Assembly: GCA_911728455.2 (NCBI GenBank)
Contig: OU452231.1
Location: 13,051,838-13,115,837, forward strand
Direction of reading: 5' to 3'
From: Marthasterias glacialis
Taxonomy: Eukaryota > Echinodermata > Asteroidea > Forcipulatida > Asteriidae
Length of the DNA: 64,000 nt
A program made the translations under genes and the position numbers. This document shows positions 58,801-64,000 of the stretch, piece by piece (position 1 is the stretch's first letter; each line of letters starts with the position of its first letter). The notes beneath the pieces were generated by a model. It saw only the letters and a list, made by a program, of their open reading frames with translations, ran no database searches and was not told the origin of the DNA.

Positions 58801-60772
58801 CCATCATAGTTTCCGAGCTTAGTTTTCGTTGTACAAGAAACGGTTCTCTTTCCAATCTTACGGAGTCCCTTATTTGACTTGCAAAGATTTTGTTTTTGTT
58901 TTGCCTGTTGTATTTTTTCTTACCTGTCCAAAACATGTAAAGTTTTTGAAATATTTTTTTTTACCTGTTCTATTATTTCTGTACCTGCCCCTTTCGGGGC
59001 ACAGTACTTTCTTGTAAAGCAATCAGCACATAATCATGCTGAGCAGTTTTTATTTTTGATTAGAGGGACAAAAGCCACAGGCATGCTCACACATACCGTT
59101 TACATCCGTCCCATTACTAGCTTCAGTTGAAGCTGCGTCCGTCGATGACACTGTACCACTCAATATGTTTCCAATTTCGATGACGTCACCAGCTACGTAA
59201 TGATGACTCGACACATAGATGAAGACTAGAGACGAAATATATCCTAGAAGATACTGTAATCAAAGAGAAACAGACAAACCTTTATTCTTGTGAATAACTG
59301 TTATTATTCACATTAATATATACTCGCATGGAGGAAAGTGTTTTGGGTTGTAGCCTTCACACCAATGTGTGAGGGGTAAAACAGAAATAATATTCTTTAT
59401 CCCTGATGCAATAGACTGATCCATAAAGCCCCACCCCCTACACATAATGACCAATCACAGCACTGGCTACGTTACCACTGTACACGTGGGCAGCACAATG
59501 TGCGTCTCTTCAATTCCACACTGCACGACATGAACGCTCGCGCTATAAGTAAACGCACGCATATTTACATATTTACATATTTTCAATAGGATTTTATCAT
59601 GTCGGACTTTGGTCAGACTTTCGGTGGCGTAGCCAAGGCTGTGATTGGTCAATACTTGAGGGGCGGGGCTTAATGGATCGGTCTATTATAACATCAGTTA
59701 AAATTGTTGCGGTTACCCGCCTTCTAACTACAGGGTTCAAACTTGCCTCTAGACACCGGGCACGCTCGGTGTTCTACTGGTCAAGACATCCGCTCTAATG
59801 CAGGGTCGTGTGCTTGAATCCCGACCGGTTTTTTGATTGATTTGGGGGTTTTCGGTAAGAATTTAGTATACAGTGACTATCACACATCGATGTAGTAATG
59901 GTAAACATTCTTTATCTCCAATGCAAGTAATACATCAACTGAAAATGAAAGAAATCTGTCTTTGCAATAATACAGCAGCTTATTTTCATCACACCATGAA
60001 TTTCTCATGCGTGGAGTAACATAAATAACAAATATTTAACAATAACGAATGTGTACAAAGCAAAATACCTTGGGGTGTGTCAGTCATTGTCAATATACTA
60101 ACGGACAGAAAAAAACTGCGGTAGTGTTGAGTGTATTGTTTTGTATTTAGCTGGTAAAAATGTGGTCTTGTTTTCCGTAGAGTGCGGAACTTTTTTTACC
60201 CTCATAGTTTTAAATGAATCTGTAAAAAGTTAATCATGAGTAGCTACGTATTTCGAGGAAACATTGCAAACAAAGTATGTTTTGTCAAGGGTTTACCCAC
60301 ACAACTTTGTGTGGTATTTCAGTGGGTCACCTTTTCAATAAAATCTACTCTATTATCGAGTTTGTAACAGGAAGCTGTCAAACTAAAAATTCGTTTATTT
60401 TTATATCTCTTACAATGTATTTCCGTCATTTCCTCTTGTGAATCATAGCTCACCCCCCCCACCCCCGTCTCTCTCTGTTGAAACCAAATACCGGTTTTCC
60501 CCACAAGCAACCGTCGTGACAAATAAAATCACGAAGCAACAAAAGGCAGAAAGAGAAAACAAAAGTTTCTCAATTGTGACTCACAGGTAGTTTTTCAAAC
60601 AAAAAAATGGCCCTTTACAACCGAGATTTTCATGGGGGATTTAGCGACATGGTCATGACTTACGTAGTCGTGACAGGCTTTGTCCCAGCGGCTTTGAATC
60701 TTCTTGATAGCTGTTGTTTCATTTAATGTATCCATTAAGGATGTTATTGTTGTGATAAAGGTATTTACCAGG
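49539..60772 (-). CDS. Class B (secretin-like) G protein-coupled receptor, at least 12 coding exons, 5' end incomplete
   Basis: Twelve GT/AG-bounded exons chain with perfectly matching phases; from the ATG at 60735 they encode 516 residues (positions below use this numbering). Order: Cys-containing helix (1-24), hydrophobic/Ser-Thr-rich insert (25-76), hormone-receptor domain (about 77-141, with WPET, VCRDGGEW and Cys 82, 113, 121, 137), TM1 about 145-167, TM2 with HIHWNLITSFIL at 181-192, TM3 with ANFFWMLVEG at 228-237, TM4 with GWGVPAVLVVSW, TM5 with GPIFLALLIN, TM6 with AKSTFVLLLLLG, TM7 with SVQGLAVSTFYVFCNAEV, and a 113-residue tail. Family role: plasma-membrane peptide-hormone receptor, usually Gs-coupled. 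Odd: no Cys at the TM3 start or in ECL2, and no Cys before WP. The YVFCNAEV ending favours secretin (B1) over adhesion receptors, and no GPS site is seen. Ligand unknown. A signal peptide at the start was not found, so a further 5' exon is likely. Confidence 0.9.
49985..50550 (-). repeat. Degenerate ~19-bp minisatellite filling the last GPCR intron
   Basis: The plus strand shows many variants of GTAAGCATTAGTAAACCAT, ending within about 10 bp of the exon at 50558. In the gene's sense the unit contains TTTACTAATG, similar to a branch-point consensus. Units vary in length (about 15-22 bp) and sequence, so the array is old. Confidence 0.85.
50558..50753 (-). CDS. GPCR exon: TM6, ECL3 and TM7
   Basis: Encodes RTAKSTFVLLLLLGVYYTLP to QGLAVSTFYVFCNAEVCDQ. 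The donor CAG|GTACGG was chosen over an upstream GAG|GTATGT because it keeps the family-length helix-8 start EVCDQVRRA. Reading frame and spacing match class B receptors. Confidence 0.95.
50940..51054. mobile_element. MITE family B, short form, in GPCR intron
   Basis: GCTGGCAGCAGACGTACCAGG ... CGTACGTCTGCCGCCACCTAGC, about 115 bp, with the interior ATTGTTTTTCGTAATTTTGAGCGTGCGC. A partial end also occurs at 37722-37745. Confidence 0.8.
51062..51215 (+). mobile_element. Dispersed repeat family C, copy 2, in GPCR intron
   Basis: CCGCCATTGACG, GGAAACGTGCCCGCGTTTAC, TTTTGACCTCATTGAGGGCG and CTTGTGACGTCACATGC. It ends about 20 bp from the exon at 51237. Confidence 0.75.
51237..51334 (-). CDS. GPCR exon: TM5 core and ICL3
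   Basis: The acceptor CTTTTTCAG precedes INCIVVIVVMRILWLKLKAD, then ARTGASESAEKS, and the donor is TG|GTAAGA. This matches class B LINFxxFxNIIRVL, with Arg at the G protein-contacting end of TM5. Confidence 0.93.
51580..51634 (-). CDS. GPCR exon: end of ECL2 and start of TM5
   Basis: A 55-bp exon encoding GGIENYICIVGPIFLALL, donor CTG|GTAAGA. GP followed by an aliphatic run matches the I.GP motif at the top of TM5. Phase 2 in joins AG|T to make Ser. Confidence 0.88.
52336..52399 (-). CDS. GPCR exon: TM4 and first part of ECL2
   Basis: A 64-bp exon encoding (G)VPAVLVVSWIIAVKVSTPAD plus two bases. The acceptor ACGCAAAG has a weak pyrimidine tract; the donor is AG|GTGAGA. GVP after GW is the class B TM4 signature. 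No CW motif occurs in the ECL2 part. Confidence 0.88.
53053..53212 (-). CDS. GPCR exon: TM3, ICL2 and start of TM4
   Basis: Begins TIRNLISAVLVYLVLANFFW, continues MLVEGVVLFVLV, and ends AFVKWFILGW plus one base. The NFFWMLVEG core is class B. The position about 14 residues before the Asn, where Cys3.25 normally lies, is Arg/Asn here, and no Cys is present in the exon. 53 codons + 1. Confidence 0.95.
53280..53510. mobile_element. MITE family D, second copy, in GPCR intron
   Basis: CATCCCGAGATGAATGGTC, GGAAGTCGACATC, GAGATAATTATTCC and the end GGCACTTCCAGAGCCCCGTAT match family D. Its left end is about 70 bp from the TM3 exon. Confidence 0.7.
53709..53780. other. 72-nt near-perfect hairpin (pre-miRNA-like) in a GPCR intron
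   Basis: Arms 53709-53737 and 53752-53780 (29 nt each) pair with a single mismatch or wobble around a 14-nt loop. Size and loop resemble a microRNA precursor, but a short MITE would look the same. It lies in the intron between the TM2 and TM3 exons. Confidence 0.7.
53814..53839. other. Short palindrome CAATCATGAGAA/TTCTCATGATTG
   Basis: Perfect 12-bp arms around two bases, 34 bp after the 72-nt hairpin. The function is unknown. Confidence 0.6.
55684..55813 (-). CDS. GPCR exon: ICL1 and TM2
   Basis: Encodes SSLRTLGHYQYHIHWNLITS, then FILYHVVFLIAF and ITFPTNLLRDL. HIHWNL matches the class B RNYIHxNL motif at the base of TM2, with the usual His. The donor is TTG|GTGAGT, phase 0. Confidence 0.95.
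56150..56225 (+). mobile_element. Dispersed repeat family C, fragment
   Basis: TTTTGACCTCAATGAGGGCG, CTGTTG and GACTCATGACGTCAGACGC match the 3' half of family C. Confidence 0.65.
56310..56392 (-). CDS. GPCR exon: TM1
   Basis: Encodes ALNILVYIGYSVSLLACIVA then FIIFLLT and two bases. The acceptor follows a long T-rich tract (TTGTTTTTGTTTTCTG...TTAG), and the donor is AG|GTAGGC. YIGYSVSL matches class B TM1. Confidence 0.93.
57625..57698 (-). CDS. GPCR exon: second half of hormone-receptor domain
   Basis: Encodes VRVCRDGGEWGHVYLEPAQC followed by PSDV, matching the R.C..G.W......C signature that closes the domain. The acceptor is CATGCAG and the donor GTG|GTAAGT, with 2 + 24 codons. Confidence 0.9.
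57990..58110. mobile_element. Dispersed repeat related to the 6780-7225 duplication
   Basis: CCTAGCAACCACGGCATAATTTCACAAAGC, CTGCTTAGCGCAGAAAA and GGATTACCAGCC share the CTTAGC / ACCAG phrases of that family. Confidence 0.5.
58185..58304 (-). CDS. GPCR exon: first half of hormone-receptor domain
   Basis: A strong polypyrimidine acceptor (CTGTTCTCTCTTTAATGTCATACAG reading from about 58329) was chosen over a nearer CTCAG because it alone keeps the phase. It encodes TGFYCASFFSQETGENITWP followed by ETKVGS, and ends ICGAE plus one base. The WPxT..G pattern is diagnostic of the domain. The residue before WP is Thr, not the usual Cys. NIT is a glycosylation sequon. Confidence 0.85.
58498..58611. 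mobile_element. Inverted-repeat element with GCGCGCG ends
   Basis: TACCCAGTTACTAAGCGCGCG and CGCGCGCGTGCAGTATCTGGGTG are imperfect inverted termini. The alternating purine/pyrimidine runs could form Z-DNA. It lies in the GPCR intron. Confidence 0.6.
59097..59253 (-). CDS. GPCR exon: hydrophobic segment plus Ser/Thr-rich linker
   Basis: The acceptor TTTGATTACAG precedes YLLGYISSLVFIYVSSHH, and the donor is G|GTATGT. The second half (SGTVSSTDAASTEASNGTD) is Ser/Thr-rich with an N-G-T glycosylation sequon. The hydrophobic start could be a signal peptide if an alternative first exon precedes it. 157 bp, phase 0 in and 1 out. Confidence 0.65.
59335..59410 (+). mobile_element. SINE-T 3' fragment interrupted by the next element
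   Basis: CACACCAATGTGTGAGGGGTAAAAC and TATTCTTTATCCCTGATGCA are the SINE-T 3' end. The MITE starts at the following base. Confidence 0.7.
59411..59686. mobile_element. MITE family F, ~276 bp, ~49-bp inverted termini
   Basis: ATAGACTGATCCATAAAGCC...GACCAATCACAGC is mirrored by GCTGTGATTGGTC...GGCTTAATGGATCGGTCTAT. Well preserved. No coding capacity. Confidence 0.88.
59725..59935 (+). mobile_element. SINE-T, near-complete copy
   Basis: ACTTGCCTCTAGACACCGGGC, TCTACTGGTCAAGACATCC, GGGTCGTGTGCTTGAATCCC, ACAGTGACTATCACACATCG and CATTCTTTATCTCCAATGCAA. Confidence 0.8.
60664..60772 (-). CDS. GPCR 5'-most recognised exon: N-terminal helix with Cys
   Basis: Encodes LVNTFITTITSL then MDTLNETTAIKKIQSRWDKA and CHDY before donor TAC|GTAAGT. 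The amphipathic segment ending W..AC resembles the N-terminal helix of secretin-type ectodomains. The acceptor TTAATTAG at the 5' side is only moderate. Translation could start at the internal ATG (60733-60735) or in a further exon. The phase (0) fits the next exon. Confidence 0.55.
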
Positions 60773-60884
60773 CTAATTAAATCAACATGACATCATGGTG
60801 ACGAAGGCACGAACTTTAGATTTGTCAATGACACAGAACTGTCTTGTAAATCTCGCGCGTATCTGAACGTTTTAGGGAGTCTTT

Positions 60885-61180
60885 GGATTTCGTTTTTACC
60901 TGTTCTATTTTTCCTCTTTACCTGTCCCTTTAGGGGCTCCGTACTATCTAATAAAGCAATTGGGTATTTGAAATCTTGCTTAGTGATTTGTAATTCGCCT
61001 AGTGAGAATCTAGCGGGACACCAGCCACAACTGTCCACAACTGTGCACATCTCATGGTTCTTTTGGTTGGTAAACTAATTGTTTCTGCTAAGATTTTTCC
61101 CCGCATATAATGGCACACGTGTTGGACAGACATGCTCACACCTGCCGTTAACATTCGTCCCATAATATTAGTCTGGTTTC
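60885..61180 (-). repeat. Diverged partial duplicate of the GPCR exon at 59097 and its flanking intron
   Basis: On the plus strand, 60897-60960 resembles 58961-59020 (TACCTGTTCT...ACCTG.CCCTTT.GGGG...GTACT.TCT). 61128-61165 resembles 59080-59118 (CATGCTCACAC.T.CCGTTAACAT.CGTCCCAT). In the copy the splice donor reads AACG|GCAGGT instead of AACG|GTATGT, and no long open frame is kept. It looks like a dead duplicate exon. Confidence 0.6.
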
Positions 61181-61525
61181 CTGACCAAAGATTCCCTGAC
61201 GACTCTCGATGAAAATCTTAGGTCAGGTATCATAGAGCATGGCGCAACATGTCAGGGCAGAGGTCATTACGAACATCCTGTATGCACCGGAAGCTATAAA
61301 AAAAAATGCTAGTGTATTTTCTGTAGTCATGTTAGTTAATAGTTAAAATCAACAATCAACGATCAACCGACCTTCAACGACACTAACCGAATGTTGACGA
61401 CAACGAGTTTGGAACATGGGGAGATAGGAAATCGGCCGGGACTACTACTTTCGCTTAGTGGATCGAGGGGGCTTGTCATGATTAATAACTTCACAGCCGC
61501 GGAGTGAGTCATTAATTTGTCTCTA

Positions 61526-61566
61526 CGTTTCGAGCAGCCTGCTCTAACCATCGTCAAGTTTCACGC
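61526..61566 (-). repeat. Dispersed GAAACGT motif, copy 5
   Basis: The minus strand reads ACTTGACGATGGTTAGAGCA then GGCTGCTCGAAACGTAGAGAC, matching the shared pattern. Confidence 0.6.
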
Positions 61567-61569
61567 AGC

Positions 61570-62606
61570 CTGGAAACGAAATGTTGCAAAACTTAAGAAG
61601 ACGACGCCGAAGAAATTGAACGATAACAATTATGTATTAGGTAAACGTTGGCCATGCTGTTCAATTTTGTACAGTTTTGAGCCCCACAAAAATGCATAAT
61701 GGTAAAATGGTCAATCCGCATTCTCAATCGAGACCAATCTATGCCTCAGGAAATGGATATGGAGATATTACGACGATAAATCAAGGCAATCTGACAAGTC
61801 AATTTACGGAGGAACCGGCTGCTGACGGAGCGCGCGTAATCAAAAACAGCTCCTTAATAAAGGCCACAGTTTGTAGACATTGTAAACTGTCATCACTCGG
61901 AATGAAAGAAATCAGTCGGGATGGAAAGTTATAGTTTATAATCAAATTCCACTATAGCTTCTAATTCTTTTCATCCAAACTGAGTTAAGGGGGGGGGGGC
62001 GAAGTCCAAATAGTACTAAATTAGGACACAACAAACATGAAAACTACAGCATTTGTAAAACCAATTATCAGTTTTCTGGCCTCTGGTTTGTGTCTAGGAA
62101 CAGAGAACCTAGGACGGGAACCTCGCAGTCAGCAGACTGGGTCATACATTTTAATAGAGTTCAGACAAGAGACAAAATCCACACATCTATCCCATTTTGT
62201 TTTCCAGCTTGACACGCATCTGACGCGTATCCTCCCGAAAATGTGATATTCGGTCTCGTGTGACATACGCTACAGCACATTATTGTGCACAAAATCAAAA
62301 TATTGTTTCGCTGTTTTTGCGTGCAAATCAAAGGGACCGTGCCTGTTGATTTGGTGAGAAATTTGTCCGAAAAGTGCACTTTATTGGAGTAGGGGAGGGA
62401 AATCAGAAAACAAGTTTAAAATGAAAAAAATATATACTATTTTTTGGAACTTCTGCAACCCCGTCATGGTCAACGAATTGAAATAAACCAATACATTTTG
62501 AGGGGACTTCCCTGTCGACAGTTTTCCCATGACATACCTCCTATTGTGTCCTCGGTCTTTGTTTAACCCTACCCACAAGCGGTTTTTGAAAACACGGGTC
62601 CAGACA

Positions 62607-62639
<33 letters not shown>

Positions 62640-64000
62640 TACATGCATTTCCTTAAAAACCACTGAGTGTGTCGATAATAACCCAACAAATTGCCCCCCA
62701 AAACACGTTAAAGGTTTGTTCACTCGGAGCGGTTTCACAGTACTTACCCGTACATCGTATTTCAGTCTTGTTCAAGACCTCCATAAGTATGTTTTTATGT
62801 ATTAAATGTCTTGATTATTGCTAGAAATATGAATAACAAAAAACACTTTCGTGTTTTTTTTCAGTACGAGGTTTTCGTTGTTCACATACCGAGCTAAGTG
62901 AGTATGGGGTTACACACCCACTAAAAGTAAGGTCCACATCAACCAATGCCAAGTTTTGAATATTCAAAAATACTCAAAAGATATCTAATAGTCTCGCAGA
63001 CTCTTGTGACAACTCAACTGCTTGTTTCTTTTCAACTTCTGACGGGCTAGCCGTTGCATTTTTGAGTCATGCCCCGTCCAAAAAAAAGTCAAATCCCTGA
63101 ATGAGTAAACAGGCCAGACTCCATCTTGGAAAAAAGGGCCCCTGTACGCTTTTGAGCAAAATAGGGCAGTTTTTCGGGGCCGAGTTACCAGAAATGCCAC
63201 AGGTTGAAAGAAACAATCCCAGAGCCCAACATTGGACCATTTTTCAAAAAATCCCTTTATAACATGACCTTCAAAATCTGTGATCTACAGAAATACAAAT
63301 TATATCAGGCTTAGCGCTTGATTTAGTCAGTATTTAGTGTAGCGCACCCGTATATAGTAGCCTACATCCTGCACTTACGTCTGCGCCTGGCTGCCCCATA
63401 GTTGTTCGAGTGTTAAAGCCCCAGCTCAACAATGGTCAGAAGAAAAACATAAATGTTCACAGATTTACATATAACTTTCATGGTTTAAAGATAATGATGG
63501 TGGAAAACGGTCCTTGAAATAGTTTATGCCTGAAGTGTTATCATTTTTAAATAATAAATGAAATAAGATCCAAAATTAGTTTTTTGTCTCAGTGTGAGAC
63601 GAAAACTCTGCCTATGCGTAAAAAAACGCTGAGTGCATTTTTACCGTTTTCTCGCAAATGAAACAACGAAATGAACTGACATTTTCACAGGTTGGTTTTT
63701 TTTACAAATATCTTGATTTGTGTAAAGAATGGAAGCATTTACAGTCAGTTTACCAATGTTGAGCTGGGGCTTTCCAATCACTTCCCCGGATCCTTTCCAA
63801 CACAGCCAGCTAAACCAATGGAAACAGTTCATGCCCTGATTTACTCCGAAATTGACCTCACGTTTGGGGGCAAAATGTGTGGCCACATTTTGTAGACATT
63901 TTCACCTCGGATGGGGACATTAAACCAGAGAGCTCTAAACACTCCTGCTTTACCGCCCCCCCCCCCCCCCCGCCTCCTCCCCACCCAACCCTAGTCCACA
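61570..64000. other. 5' side of the GPCR, no further exon recognised
   Basis: Contains family A copy 5, a poly(A) run near 62611-62637 and a poly(C) run near 63955-63971. The missing first GPCR exon may lie here or outside the window. Confidence 0.5.
62893..63352 (-). mobile_element. TIR element family A, copy 5
   Basis: Contains GAGTAAACAGGCCAGACTCC and ATCTTGGAAAAAAGGGCCC, and ends TTTAGTGTAGCGCACCCG. The family orientation is minus. Confidence 0.8.

Noticed and set aside
61190-61290. Possible GPCR signal-peptide exon starting MFVMTSALTCCAMLYDT
   Set aside because: A stop follows after 17 codons with no GT donor before it, and the segment adjoins the dead duplicated exon.

Overview
This is eukaryotic nuclear DNA, AT-rich and intron-dominated, from an animal. 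Two protein-coding genes can be reconstructed exon by exon, both on the minus strand. The rest is intergenic or intronic DNA packed with tRNA-derived SINEs, short inverted-repeat elements (MITEs), minisatellites and microsatellites. A Tlx homeobox gene, a class B GPCR and several SINE families with pol III boxes suggest an invertebrate deuterostome. My best guess is an echinoderm, possibly a sea star. This is an inference from texture and remembered repeat style, not a proof.

Gene 1 (17170-24663, minus) is a complete Tlx/Hox11-class homeobox gene of three coding exons (24255-24663, 21420-21636, 17170-17500). The exons join in one frame to give 318 residues: an Eh1 repressor motif, an FPWM Pbx-type hexapeptide, a TLX homeodomain with Thr at position 47, the conserved TLX C-terminal block, and a lineage-specific glutamine tract.

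Gene 2 (49539 to at least 60772, minus) is a class B (secretin-like) seven-transmembrane receptor in at least 12 coding exons, found by chaining splice sites whose phases all agree. It has an extracellular hormone-receptor domain, seven TM segments and a 113-residue tail. It lacks the TM3 and ECL2 cysteines that normally form the family's conserved disulfide, and lacks the Cys before the conserved Trp-Pro of the ectodomain. The true first exon (signal peptide) was not identified.

Layout. 1-17 kb: 3' flank of Tlx with (TTCAA)n, two copies of a ~450 bp TIR element, a ~1 kb ACTCGAGT-rich tandem array, tandem duplications, and several balanced-composition stretches that could be regulatory. 17-25 kb: Tlx. 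25-49 kb: about 25 kb without a recognisable gene, holding a LINE C-terminal relic, SINEs, MITEs, a CGTACG minisatellite, a 45-unit (CAA)n and further candidate regulatory stretches. 49-61 kb: the GPCR gene, with a minisatellite filling its last intron and several hairpin elements in other introns. 61-64 kb: repeats.

I see no operon, CRISPR array or bacterial-type system. The most unusual items are the receptor without its canonical disulfide partners, a partial duplication of one of its exons, a recurrent dispersed GAAACGT motif family, and a pre-miRNA-like 72-nt hairpin in a receptor intron.
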